Shown one piece after another: positions 47,676 to 59,934 of a DNA stretch of 64,000 bases. Position 1 is the first letter of the stretch, and the number at the start of each line of letters is the position of its first letter. A program made the translations under genes and the position numbers. The stretch covers positions 37,501 to 101,500 of the forward strand of contig QVRM01002189.1 in assembly GCA_003439945.1 (NCBI GenBank), in the 5' to 3' direction. The notes under the pieces were generated by a model. That model made no database searches. It was not told where the DNA came from and was given only the letters and a program-made list of their open reading frames with translations. This DNA comes from Dermanyssus gallinae. Lineage: Eukaryota; Arthropoda; Arachnida; Mesostigmata; Dermanyssidae.

Positions 47676-48027
47676 TGTGTTTGCTCCATTTGTCGCTCGA
47701 CTATGCTCAAAGTTTGCTAGAGTCGTAACGTGCGACGAACAACAGGGAGAACAAGGCACAAATTAAAACACAGAAGCTCTGTTTTTATCCAAAAATGGTA
47801 TGTTGTTGCGCCAGGTACGGCTCCTTGAATGCAGAAGGACAAATATGAAAATAGGCATTTAGAATAAAACTTTCCTATCTATTTGACGTACTAACTTGGC
47901 CTAGCATCATTATATTAATATTTTAAATTCTTACAGAACTTCGTAACAGGCAGCGATCCAACCAGGGAGCACCAAATATACTTGTTGTGCTCATACAAAG
48001 TCGTGTAACTTGTAAAAAACGAGATCT

Positions 48028-48165
48028 AATTTAGGTTTAAAATTAATTAAACATGTAAGTGGCTTTCAAAATTTAGAATTTGAGATTTTGATGCTTAAGT
48101 TGCAGCAGAACAAACGAATTTTGCTAGTGGAGATACAAGGCGTTGTAAAACTCAGGCAGTTGGTA
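48028..48165 (+). repeat. Degenerate direct repeat, right copy
   Basis: Partner of 47,517-47,675, about 510 bases downstream. After its TTGCAG it stays open for about 45 codons to about 48,242, giving L-Q-Q-N-K-R-I-L-L-V-E-I. A diverged transposon family is the simplest reading. Duplicated exons are the less likely alternative. Confidence 0.7.
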
Positions 48166-48244
48166 AACATTGTCGACAGGAAGAGGCATGATTTGACTCT
48201 TAACCCTGACTCTCTGAGCCAAAAACAATTTAAAATGAAATAAT

Positions 48245-49085
48245 CAATCGGTATTGATTGCGTGAAACCCAGAATCTGCATTACGTCTTTCGATACATTT
48301 CTCCAGAATGGTGGTCAAAACGCTACTAGATAGATAAAGCACACATGGCAAACCAGTAGACATCGAGAGCAGGGACGCGAAAATGTGCGCTGGCGTGCTG
48401 TCTATTAAATGTGAGTCGCTCGTTTGACTTCCGGGCGAAAAGAGATTTCGCATAGTCGACAACCACTACACCGAATGTCGAGGACGCTTCTCTTCCGGAA
48501 AACAGGCAGCAATTTAGAGCTGATTGCTGCTCTTAGACTTTCACAAGACTAATTGTTCTAAAAATAATAAAGAAAACGTGGGCTTCGTGCAAACAAACCA
48601 TGTTACCCTTACCCAGAACGATTAGATGGATATATAGTTAAACTAATTCACAGTAACATAGCATACTTTGGGATAGCCATGACGACTTCTTTACCAAGCT
48701 GTGCTAAAAAATAAATATTTTTTTTTATTTTAAAATTGCGTTACGTTTGTCCGAGGCGCTATCTGGCGCATGGTGGAGTCTCATCGGAGCGTCAGAACAA
48801 CAAGAGAAGCACCAGCAACTGAGATAACAGTAACAACAACAACAACATATTATTCTTGGCTGCTTCAGGTGTGCTTTTGACATCGAGTCATCGAGCTGTG
48901 CAGGTCATCAACAACGTGCACGGAGCATAATGGCTTTGTCATCATACTATATCCGCGCAGACGCGCAGCGTGAAGCGTGTTTTTTTTTCAGACATTATCG
49001 GGAGTGACCACGAAGCTTGTGTTTTTCTTCTCTTTCGACCAAATCGGGACAGTTGCCGTACTGCCACCTCGCTGTTTGACCGTTC
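48245..49085. other. No gene recognised
   Basis: Unique DNA. A plus-strand AAC run lies at 48,832-48,846. No motif was seen. Confidence 0.5.
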
Positions 49086-49089
49086 TTAT

Positions 49090-49215
49090 CCATGTCGTCG
49101 CTGTCGCTGTTGCTATTATTGTGGTTGTTGCCGTCTATTTTAGTCATTGTTATTGTTGTTGCTGTTTATGTTGCTATTGATGCTGCTGCTGCTGCGGCGG
49201 CCGCAGCCGCTTCTT
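49090..49215. repeat. GTT/GCT-rich block
   Basis: Interrupted GTC, GTT, GCT and GCC units. Confidence 0.8.
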
Positions 49216-49644
49216 CAGCCATGACCCATCAATGGCCAACAAAACGAATAGAAGATGGAAATCTGTTCAAATGGACGATGATACTCCGCCCTGCAGCAGC
49301 AGCAGCAGAAGCAGCTCGTGTGAAATGCGCCCGATTTTACCTGACGGTGCGCGTTCCTATCCCGCCCGACCACAAAGACGGAGTGAAACGAATGCATGCG
49401 TACGCACGCTGGGGCACACCTTCATATACGCCTAAGTGAACAGCAACGCCAGGAATTGCAACGGCAAAACAAAAACATATATGTATATATATATATATTC
49501 AAGATATGAATGTGTCTCTATGAACAGATACATAAGCGTAAGGGTGCATATAGATGCAACCATATAACATTCTTTGTCGCTGCAATCATATGGCGCGACG
49601 ATAGGGCGCGGCAATCATATGGCGGAAAGCAACACGTAGCGGCA

Positions 49645-49705
49645 GCAACAACAACAACAACGCCGTCGACGACGACGACGACGACGACGACAACAACGGC
49701 GACAA
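49645..49705. repeat. (CAA)n-(GAC)n array
   Basis: CAA units pass into ACG/GAC units. It is flanked by unique DNA (49,216-49,644 and 49,706-49,975) without recognised genes. Confidence 0.9.
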
Positions 49706-49977
49706 CGACGCCGAGGGCAGCGGTGAGAGCCGCGTTGCCCGTTTGTTCAAGATATGCTCGAAGCTATTGTCATGTAAAATGCCTACCTACAAACCGCTTA
49801 CCGCTCTGCAAGCTATGAAGGCAAAAGCGATATTCAAGCAGCGAAGAACCTCGCCCGCGCACCTACCCGCCCATGTACGCTTGGGTTCGGTGCTCAGCTC
49901 ATTCGACTCGTGGCGTCCGTACAATAACCAGCGGCAAAGGCGGCGGCCACACAGGGGTCATTGGGCTTGGGGAGTCT

Positions 49978-50043
49978 TATATATATATAAATATATTAAA
50001 AAAGAGTCTATATATATATATATATATATGTTAAAAAAGAGTC
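49978..50043. repeat. TA array with 13-bp flanking direct repeats
   Basis: 'ttaaaaaagagtc' occurs at 49,996-50,008 and again at 50,031-50,043, with a TA array between and another TA array before the first copy. It is most simply a 35-bp tandem duplication of array plus flank. Confidence 0.88.
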
Positions 50044-50129
50044 GATTTAAACTCGATCGTCTGTTCCTTAGTCATTCGGCGATTGGCGGCCAAGATTGAC
50101 TGCCACGACAATAAGGATGCTATTGCAGC

Positions 50130-50745
50130 AATTCTCTGCAAGCACTAGCCAAAATTCGCTAACCTTGGCTGTACAGAGGTAGTTCTCCACTGTGGCCTGC
50201 ATGTTTGCAATCGCGTAACGTACCGACAGGGATGGTCAGACTGGACTTTCTAACCCTTTCAATCTTGTCTGAAGACACCATATACTTAGAATCGTCAAGT
50301 CGCGGGCACCCACTAGTCCAGCAGACCAACCTGGTCCCAGTCATAGTCTCTGGTCATGTCTCCATAATGCTATGTTGTCACAGACAGGGTTTCAAGCAGG
50401 ATGATTCCTTGGTCCTCAACTTTTCTGTTTGTGTATCAAGGAATTGGCTGATTCACTGCTATCTCCACTTAATGTTTGGTATCTGGACGACGACGTCCTG
50501 GGCGCTAACTTCCCGATTATACCTGACGATATCCGCAAGCTCATTGAATTTTGCGAGATTAGCGGCCTCTTGCTTAACCCGACTAAATGTAAAGTATATG
50601 TTGAAGCCCACGAAGGAAGTGAGTTCTTAGATTTAAATGACATTCGTGGTCTACTTCCTGGCTGCCGCACAATGGTTAGAATTGAGTCAAAGCTGCTAGG
50701 TGCACTTTTGTTGCCGGACGGCATTGCAAAAGCATAAGCAGGCCG
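50130..50745 (+). pseudogene. LINE reverse-transcriptase fossil (YLDD type), copy 1
   Basis: The plus strand keeps RT landmarks in order. V-R-L-D-F (50,235-50,249) comes first, followed after a frameshift by S-N-P-F-N, matching motif A 'K-L-D-F-x-N-A-F-N'. Then come G-F-Q-A-G (the 'G-V-Q-Q-G' turn, near 50,386-50,400), a stop, and L-G-P-Q-L-F. After these N-V-W-Y-L-D-D (motif C, YLDD at 50,480-50,491) is intact, then L-N-P-T-K-C, and near 50,690-50,710 an L-L-G-A block. The same kind of RT occurs at 54.5-55.5 kb. These motifs fit non-LTR retrotransposons and not retroviral-type RT. It is inactive. Confidence 0.82.
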
Positions 50746-52140
50746 GAAAGATAAACTAGACTTCACCATAGGCAGGGTACCGCCATTAGGGGCCCACTGC
50801 AGCTTGTTTCTCTTTAAATCTTACTTTTTTCATAGGCCGATTGTTAAGTCAGAGGATCTGGTAATGTTCCGGTCTCTTTAGGCGGCCTAGGTGCGCCGAA
50901 TGCGATCCTGGTGGCAGAACTCGCAAGTTCGTCGCCCTGGCCCAGACTGCGATGGTAGGGCAGATTGGGTAGACCCCGCAAGAATAGCGCAAGTCTGATT
51001 CCTGTATGATCTCACTCCGACCCATTTTGAACGTGGCCGTATGATTTTTTGAGACACGACTGTAACCGAGTCATTCATTAGCCTCCATCCAAGTTGGCAG
51101 AGGCTAACAAATGCAGAAAATGCTTAGAAATTATTTTGTGAACATTTGGCTTTGGCCTAGTTATCGCGATGTTGACCTACCTTTGAAAATACCATATTCA
51201 TAGAAAAAATACTGTATTTATATACTGGACTAATATAAATGAAATTAGTTTCCTGTCCAAAACACCGCTGGGAGCTACGCCATCAGCCCACAATACAAAT
51301 TTTAAATCTCTAAACGGCACATTAGTGCTATACGAAATGCTATTTAAAATCGTGTGAATATTTTACACGCTATATGATATGTGTCTACTTTGCTAGAGTA
51401 ATACGTGGAAGAGCACGATAAACTATTAATGGAAAATGAATGACAAATTTCAGCGATGACAAATGACACTTGGCAGAAAGTAGAGGTAAAAATAGGTATT
51501 TGGCAACGGCATTTGCGGCGCACGGTTTTCATAATCATAATTCTGTATGGCAGATAAATGGTTTCTACGAGCCACACGATGGATGTACTCATATATTTAT
51601 GAGATTTCAAGTAAGCAGCCATAGGTACTAAGCTGCAAAATGTTCTGCGGCTGGCTCAATAGCCAGCTTAGGCAGTTAGCCAGCCAAAAGCATAGCTTAT
51701 TATTGTAAATATCATGTTGCCCAGCGTGGGTGCTAGTAAAGATCGAATAACAAATGCTATTGTTTACCTTTTAGGCTAGATCCCTCCTAAGATACATCCG
51801 TCCTACATGCCTGTTTGCACGGTCGTTCAGTCTCTGGATGGTCTGGCGGAAGTCGCTTTTTAAATAGCCTTTATTATGCGCGTGGCGCCCTACTAAATCC
51901 ATAGGGACTTAAACTTACTCAAAAAATACTGAGGCACTCGTTTCTTTTAGACATGATTGATTACCGTGGTTGCTTTTAGCACGAGGTATAGGGTATGTAC
52001 CCTGTACTTTAGCCAGAAGGCAGCCAATAAAGGCTAGAAGCACGAAACTATCGTCATGTAGAGTAAATATGCAAATACCTCAAGACCCCCAATAGGCACG
52101 TGGATGTTAATAACCGGCATGAGCTTCATTATTCGCAATA
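50746..52140. other. No gene recognised
   Basis: Unique DNA, possibly including further decayed LINE sequence just after the RT. No motif was seen. Confidence 0.5.
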
Positions 52141-52142
52141 TA

Positions 52143-53058
52143 TTAGCAAGCAATTTCTGTGTGATCGTTCCTTATGGCGACGATCCGGAGCTTACATTTC
52201 GCTTGAGCCCTGCAAGGGACCAGTAAAGCATTAGGACGAATAAGTAGTAAGGATAGAGCATGCTTGCATGATGGTATTTTAATCGTCCGTGAAAAATTGG
52301 GATTTAGTCTTGCCAACGCAACCGTGTCGAAGTCCTGTTGTAGCCAACAGCACACTGGTTAGGTTGATTCTTGAGGAACCCGAAATAGCTTACCTCGGCG
52401 CCGCGTGAAGACTAGTAAGTTCTATGTGATGTCAGACCTTATACAATAACAATACATTTGTTTACATATGGGTTGTTTTATGAGAGCGTAAGCGTTGCAC
52501 AACTACAGTTCTATAATGAGCCACGCTGTTTCACTTTAGCTTTGCACTCGTTCCTAAGCGTTGAGATACCTATGCTTTGTCAATGTTTGGTGCGCCGGAC
52601 TGCGCCGGCACATATAGAACAGTTCTAAAATGTACGAGGTGCCCTGTCTCTGCTTCAACAACATAGCGAATGCCATAATAAACACTTACGATTCTTACTG
52701 CTTCTTTTTAAACTTTACCAATTGAGCAACTGTAGATTTTTCCATCAAACAGGTCCATTCAACGAGAGGAGTAACGCTCGATAAGCCCAAATAGTAGTCG
52801 GGAGCTAACTAAGGCTCCGTAGTCTCCGCATAGTAAGATTCGTGGGTAAACACGCATCAAATCGCAACGCGGTGCTTGTTTGGTCAAATACGTGTATGCG
52901 TTCAATAGTATACGATGTGTGTATTTTTCCTTATCATGGTCTTTGTCAGTCGTGATTGAGGCCGCGCCTCCCTCGTTGACTGGGCCGGGCAGTTCTTTCT
53001 TGCGCATACATTGAGCGCGTTTCTCACTGGAGAACGAATTCGCGTGCTCATTGACCAC
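52143..53058 (-). pseudogene. LINE endonuclease-like fragment
   Basis: The minus-strand frame 53,058-52,759 encodes a segment like I-L-L-N-A-Y-T-Y followed by Y-P-R-I-L-L-C-G-D-Y-G-A. It resembles the 'v-x-v-Y-a-x-p' and 'i-l-i-G-D-F-N-A' blocks of the LINE ORF2 endonuclease, with Asn of G-D-F-N replaced by Gly. Further along the strand, frame 52,355-52,143 has R-N-D-H-T-E-I, which could be the late 'S-D-H-x-x-I' block. The region between is broken. It is called by motif order only. Confidence 0.45.
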
Positions 53059-53059
53059 C

Positions 53060-54490
53060 GTTGACGTCTCTATTCAGACGCCCGTAGATAGATTTATCGT
53101 TCTCTCCCTATAACAGACTAGTTTCAGCGGTCCGCCTCAATTTAGGCCAAGGTCGCTGACTACTGAGATTTCTTTGTTCGAGTGCTTTCTTGTTGCTCAC
53201 TTATTTTCCTGCAAGGCTTTTTTTAAATCTAGAAAAGAAGAACCACCTATCTAGGGTAACGCTCTAGTGGAAACTAGTACAATGTTTTCAATTATTTTAC
53301 AGTTTCCGTGGAATTCGCATTGCGTTTCTTACTTTATTAACTCATTACATAACAGAATATGCATATACATATCACTAAGACATATCTCAAGTTATTGAGA
53401 AGGTAAAATGTTATAATTCAAGGTTGCCTTTTTTATATGTTACGCCGCAGCAGCAGGAAACGTGTTTTATAAGTATTCTGCCAATAGTGTAAATATATTT
53501 CTATGACCATATTATATTACTGTTTTTTTATAAAGTGAAAGTTATAATTTTGGTTATAAACTCCATTGTCTGAATGCACTCAGAGTTTCCTTAATATTGT
53601 CGACTTTGTTTGAAGAGTAAATTTTTACTTTCTTCGCCTACACGTTTATCTTACAATTCAATTTCACGTTCTTTCACTGGATACCTAAATTGTTTTCAAC
53701 AATGGCGAGTGCAACGCGCCTGGAACCTTTAAAACGACCTCTTCAAATCCATTGTCTATAATGTTAAAAAAAAGTGGCTCTGTACGAATACAAGCCTTCC
53801 TATGTAGGTCGGCCAAGTGTGGTATCATAATATTATAGCATGTAAACTTACAACGCTAGCACAAAAGCCGAATTAAGTTTATCTAACAATGACTAACTTA
53901 ATTAAATGAGTGACAAATTACATATCACAAATAAAGCTTGCACTACTTCAGCAACATGCTCTCAAAACGAGATCATTGGATAAAATTACATCTAGGTCAT
54001 AGATCGTGCGAACCTCGGAGAGAACTTAGCTGTCAGGAGTAATTAAAATCGATACGGCCTGTCTAATTCTAAGAATAGTTCACATGGGAAGAGATAATCT
54101 ACGTCATTGTCTATGGCCCAACAAATCGCGCCATGAGTGTTCAGACACGAGCTGCAATTCTTGTTAGTGCTCTATATTTTCGAGTCATACATGTAAAGTT
54201 TTCACAGGTAGGAGTATATGAGTTTTATTATCTAGCTATTATTATATAGGCGTGAATATCTGTAGACAGTGAAACATACCGAGTAGTTCCTTTGTGGGCT
54301 AGAAATTATTCAGTTGGATTTAAAAGTGTGCGATGAAAAACATGAGGTACACAAAATACTGATACTAGAGATGGCTTCAGTCTACGTAGTTCTATATTTG
54401 TATAAGAGAGCGATGATCATTGTAGTTTCTTGCACAAAAATGTAGTGCTGGAGCCTATTGAGCCGACTTTGTATATATAATATATACCCA
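53060..54490. other. AT-rich spacer, no gene recognised
   Basis: Strongly AT-rich unique DNA without long open frames. No motif was seen. Confidence 0.6.
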
Positions 54491-54496
54491 GGAATT

Positions 54497-54520
54497 TATA
54501 TATATATATATATATATATA
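54497..54520. repeat. (TA)n array
   Basis: About 12 TA units, ending 10-20 bases before the readable part of the next RT fossil. Confidence 0.93.
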
Positions 54521-54529
54521 CCTCGGCCT

Positions 54530-55475
54530 GCCACCCAACTTAGGCTAAGTGTCACCGGCGCAGAACTGGTCTGCGAAACTGTGTGGGCCTTTTCGACGGG
54601 TTCTACCGCAGACACGAATAGCCTGCGATCGCGTCATCTTAGAGATATCCTCGCTACGACTGACGCAAACCTTGCCAGCCGTCTCCTGAGCGAGGTTGCT
54701 ATCATCAGGAACGGCTCTGTGTCTAAAGCTTCCGGCCTTTCAATTTTGGTAGTCGCCTCATCGTAGGGTGAGTTGCTTTTCCTTACTGTTATCTCATCAG
54801 TCTTTCGTGGAATTGTGGCCAAAATTACTGCCAAACTGCAATTTGCTCTTATGAGCGAGAAGCTTAAAATTCACCAGCTAACGACATCGAAGCGGTCCAC
54901 ACCACAATTGTCTTTATTGCCAGTACTCTACAGAGCTTCGTTTTCGCCAAACTCGATTTCACAAACGCCTTTAACGAAGTTCGCCGAGGTCACAAATTAA
55001 CACTACTCGTTGAGTGATCAAAGGCGGTCCCTCTCATTGACTAAGTCATAGGTTCAGATCTAAGCTGTTATTAGATGATAGACCGGTATTTTTATGTAGC
55101 GGCGAGCAGCAGGGCGTATCTTTGGGCCGCCATTAATGAAATAGTGGTGCAGGCAGCCATTAAGAGAGTTATTGATTTCCATTTGCAAAGGCTCAACCCC
55201 CAGAAGTGCAAACTTGTATACAAGAGCTAGCCTCACCGATCTACCTCCGAGGCACTCCTTCCTAGGTGCAAGCTTTTCGAAACAGCTGAAGTGGCCCTTC
55301 TAGGGCTCTTTGTGTGGTTGGCCGCTACTCGCCTGAAACTCGCAGGTAAGATTGAGTGCCCCCGCTCCCGCCTGGCTGGGTCAACCTTGCTTAGCCCTCA
55401 CTGCGCCTATTAAAATAACCTCTGGGTTTGGAACGGATCGACCACACCTTTCGCAGCACAGACGTTGGAGAAAAC
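54530..55475 (+). pseudogene. LINE reverse-transcriptase fossil (YLDD type), copy 2
   Basis: The plus strand holds the same RT type as 50.1-50.7 kb, with more of the 5' part. A pre-RT segment with L-A-S-R-L-L-S-E (about 54,670-54,710) comes first, then V-F-R-G-I-V-A-K-I (near 54,800-54,826), the 'R-P-I-A-x-G...R-x-x-a-K' region. An E-A-V-H-T block (about 54,880-54,900) leads to K-L-D-F-T-N-A-F-N (54,949-54,975), an intact RT motif A, followed by V-R-R-G-H. Further on G-E-Q-Q-G (55,101-55,115) replaces G-V-Q-Q-G, and L-N-P-Q-K-C-K-L (near 55,190-55,215) and an L-L-G-L block (near 55,298) remain. Motif C is lost. It is inactive. Confidence 0.82.
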
Positions 55476-55705
55476 CTGGACCTCTTGTGGGACTTGAATC
55501 AGTCAATGGATGAGCCTTAGCGATCTAAACCTAGTCGTAAGCAACTGGACTCAAGCTATCCTCCTCCTTATACCTAGAGAGACCTAGCAGCTAACTGCCA
55601 CTTTGTCGCTGTACGCGATATTGCGACAGCAGTAAGGGGTGCACCAAGGGGCTGTCTCGAGGATAAGCTGGACTGGTAACGCTGCTCACACAGCACTTGT
55701 ATAGT
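55476..55705. other. Probable continuation of LINE fossil
   Basis: No clear motif. The segment ends in a TA array. Confidence 0.3.
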
Positions 55706-55707
55706 GA

Positions 55708-55710
<3 letters not shown>

Positions 55711-55794
<84 letters not shown>
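55711..55794. repeat. Perfect (TA)42 array
   Basis: 84 uninterrupted bases of TA. Confidence 0.97.
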
Positions 55795-55797
<3 letters not shown>

Positions 55798-56370
55798 CCT
55801 CTGCATAAACACACTCATTTTAAGAGTAATTGTTTTTCCCAAAATGGTGTGCTCTTTTATCGTGCAACTAATGTCTCGTCTTCCATGGACCGATTTTTAA
55901 ACTGCATGCTTATTTTATTGATCTATTCATTGATTCATAATTTATGTAATACACAAAGATAGCGCCATGCTCGCTCTTGAGGATACTACTATTATGCATA
56001 ACAATGATATTATAAGAACAACCGAGACTTAATTAGCAATAATGGAATAGCAGCGCCCTCATTATGCGACAAATTGCAGATTTGTGTCAAAGAGTCCATC
56101 TTGAATGTCAGACGAATTGGGACAATAAATAACACATTGCATTATTTTATTATTCGGCCAAGTAATTTCAGAAGCAATAGCACAATAGTCTTGTCGAAAC
56201 TGCAAGAAAACAGAAAGAGAGAGTCAATTATATGTCCTTGTGGCGCATGGCACGAATGCTTAGGGTATGCATTTGCGAGATTGATTAAAGTTTTTATTGT
56301 ACATTCTGAATTTGTGTATATTTTATACTGTTATAATTATGTCCCTCCATTGAAGTAGAACGCAAGCGCA
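55795..56370. other. No gene recognised
   Basis: AT-rich unique DNA. A 94-codon plus-strand frame (56,074-56,358) has no recognisable domain. Confidence 0.45.
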
Positions 56371-56374
56371 AGTA

Positions 56375-56439
56375 TTTTTTAAAATATATTTAACAACCAT
56401 TTCTCTTGAGAAATGGTTGTTAAATATATTTTTAAAAAA
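56375..56439. repeat. Near-perfect palindrome, about 31-bp arms
   Basis: The arms 56,375-56,405 and 56,408-56,439 are reverse complements around a TT spacer. The inner 22 bp are exact (atatatttaacaaccatttc and two more bases), and the outer A/T runs differ by one base. It would form a very stable hairpin. Confidence 0.92.
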
Positions 56440-56855
56440 TGGCTCTCTTCTGGACTAAATTAAGTTGGTTTTGACTGACTTCGATATATTGTTGTGGGCA
56501 TTTAAACCTGGTTAGGGTACTAAACTCAGAGGTTCAAGACAGAAGAGGCTTGTTACTATGTGTAGCTTATTACTGTCAAATGTAAATAATATTGCTCTTT
56601 ATAATAATTTAACTCCCAAAATAACCATGTGCATATGTTTTAGTACGAGCACTGGATGCAATTTTTGTATAAAGCAAGCCCTCCTAAGTAACAATATTCA
56701 CTCTAGATTGCTAATGGGGCCCTAGCGCATATCCGACAATACCTTTACCATCTAGGTCTCGAATTCCCTTCACAAAAAATAGACAACAAAATTTCACAAC
56801 CTGAAGCGCTCCACACAGAATCTAAACCTACGCCTGGGAGGGCACTCAGTAACAC
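56440..56855. other. No gene recognised
   Basis: AT-rich unique DNA without motifs. Confidence 0.5.
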
Positions 56856-56859
56856 CCAC

Positions 56860-57110
56860 GCCCACAATAAAGATCTGGACGTGATCCTGGATAGGGTTCT
56901 CACAGGAACACCTCACGTGCGCTTGTAGCAAAAAGCTGCCAAAGTTTCGGCGGAGTTGCGAATTTTTTTCTGATACTCCGGATATTTTTATAGCCTAGGG
57001 GGCAATTCGCCCTGTCGTGGATCGAATTTTCTTTCTCATTGTGAACAGATGATAAACCATACAAAAGATAACATATATCAATAACGTAGTTTCGTTGCGT
57101 TAATTGGCGC
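56860..57110 (+). pseudogene. LINE reverse-transcriptase thumb-region fragment
   Basis: The plus strand encodes L-D-V-I-L-D-R-V-L-T-G-T-P-H-V, which resembles the 'Y-L-G-V-x-l-D-r-x-l-x-f-x-x-H-v' block of R1/Jockey-type ORF2. A K-A-A-K-V-S-A-E-L segment follows at the place of the following helix. Stops follow. The match covers about 60 codons and lacks catalytic motifs, so it is a fragment at most. Confidence 0.5.
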
Positions 57111-57429
57111 AAGGTCCAGAACAGTTGCTCACCACTTTATAGATATCTAGAAAAGGTGAGTAGACCTCAAAAACATCAAGTCGCTATCATTAGATGCGCC
57201 AAGTACAGCAGGGCGAGCAATTACTTACCACGGCTAAGTACGCCGTGAGTCTAGAGGATGAGTAGCAGGGACTGTACAGGGGGTAACCACAGACCCTCGG
57301 ACTTCTGGAACCCGTGGGTGAATTGTAAAACGGTAAACTTCACGGGAGGGAAGCTCGTGGGAGGACGATTTGGCGGTTTCTGCAACGCTGCCGCTCTCCC
57401 TTCTTACCAAATCCGCTCTTCCCTCTACT

Positions 57430-58435
<1,006 letters not shown>

Positions 58436-58554
58436 TGCAGAAGCGCTCATGAGCGTGCGAAAGAATAACAACCTTGGTGCGGCGGGCGTAACTTGGCCGC
58501 GCCAAGAGGACCAGCCATGACCGAAAGTGGCAATGTTTTCATGGAGGTGCACGG

Positions 58555-58690
58555 CACAAAAAATCAACAGGCACCTTTGAACGAATTCGAAAGACGCGTT
58601 TAAACATTTTTTGAAGGGTGGGGAAGAGGGTGGTATAAGTGCATTGCAACGGGTGAAAGCGATTTTGAGGGGAACAAACACAACTTGTGA
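58555..58690 (+). pseudogene. Mariner transposase C-terminal fragment
   Basis: The plus strand encodes F-F-E-G-W-G-R-G-W-Y-K-C-I-A-T-G-E-S-D-F-E-G, matching the 'F-x-G-W-x-x-R-W-x-K-C-I-x-x-x-G-x-Y-F-E-G' end of mariner transposases. It is preceded by N-E-F-E-R-R and a stop. The Tyr of Y-F-E-G is Asp here. A stop follows within a few codons, then AT-rich sequence and a TA array (58,732-58,748). Nothing upstream could be assigned to the rest of the enzyme, so only the C-terminus is present. It is on the opposite strand to the other two fossils. Confidence 0.75.
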
Positions 58691-58749
58691 GATTTAATAA
58701 ATATTCTTTTTACAAATATGTATCAGAACTATATATATATATATATATG

Positions 58750-59285
58750 TTGCGCAGAATCAAGGTAGTTTTTGCGTTTGAGGCATGAGTACAATGGGAC
58801 GACCATAGCTGTTCGAAAATGCGACGGACCACCAGGTATTGAGAGAGCCTGATGGTCCGCGACATCCGACTTTTTTGTCGTTCTTTTGTATCAGCGTGAG
58901 TATGCTTTGCCTTAAGAATGCTGAAATATGTAGATTGTTATGGAACCTTTCAAGCGCTATTTTCAATGGATGTGCTTAGAAATTGCTAACCTATTGTAGA
59001 AAAATCAAATATAAGAACACTTATTTTCCAAAGTTTCTTTTTATTTTAGACAAACAAAACTGAACTTTCTGAACTTTCTACTAATATATGTGGCCGACGG
59101 AACACAGCGCATTCGTTTGATAGAGATGCGCAGCATCGTCTTAGCGTAACGGCCTGCTTTCTCACCAAAAGGCGCTATTTGCGCGTTTAAAAAACGAGTG
59201 CATGCGTTCACCACGCATGCAATTGCATCAACTGGTAATTGTGTATTACAATTTACGAAATTATTTCAACCGTATCTACTATAAA
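58750..59285. other. No gene recognised
   Basis: Unique DNA. No motif was seen. Confidence 0.5.
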
Positions 59286-59288
59286 GGG

Positions 59289-59612
59289 TCAATTCGTGCT
59301 TAATCGATCTCTCATTTCAAGGTCTCCGCTAGGAATGCGGTCGAACCAAAAAGGGACGGTGTAGGGCGCTCCGATCGCACGCAGATTCGTAGATACACAA
59401 ATCTTTGCCGCCGAGCCAACTGCATTAAGTCTTAGTAGTAAAAAAAGTTCTATTTTAGCAGATTTATACAAAGTCGCAAATGGGATTTTGTAGGACACCT
59501 TTCCTCTGCTCACAGAATAACGGAGTGCAGTCAAATCGGTGTATATCCAGTAGGGATCGACTTGGTAAATATCAGACACAACAATTGCCGACGCCACTTG
59601 TTGCACACACAA
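59289..59612 (-). pseudogene. Possible LINE RNase H fragment
   Basis: A 107-codon minus-strand frame has I-Y-T-D followed by a Ser/Arg/Gly stretch, then S-A-K-I-E-L-F-L-L-L-R-L, then K-I-C-V-S-T-N-L-R-A-I. These lie where RNase H has T-D-G-S, the A-E-x-x-A-I helix, and the T-D-S-x-x-a-l block, at plausible spacing. The middle Glu is kept and the third Asp appears changed. Such domains occur in I/LOA/R1-type LINEs. No RT is seen next to it. It is called by motif order only. Confidence 0.42.
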
Positions 59613-59934
59613 TCCATGCCAATTTACACTAGGATATGCTAAATAAAGTCAGCTCACTAACCGACACACTTTGCTGACTGAACTATATAGATTATAGGTA
59701 AAGGACTAAAAATGTCCATAAAACTGAAACGGAATTGCGTTTTGAGTAGCAATTTTTTAACCAGAATTTGATTTATATTATCGTCAGCGGTGTCGCTTTT
59801 GCACACTGTTGGAGGTGACACAGATCAGATTTTCCACAAAGCTTGCGTTTGCATTCGGTCAATATTTCGTTAAACCTATTGCGCATATATAACTCTATAT
59901 GACGGGAGTAACTATGACTCTCTTACCGGCCTTG

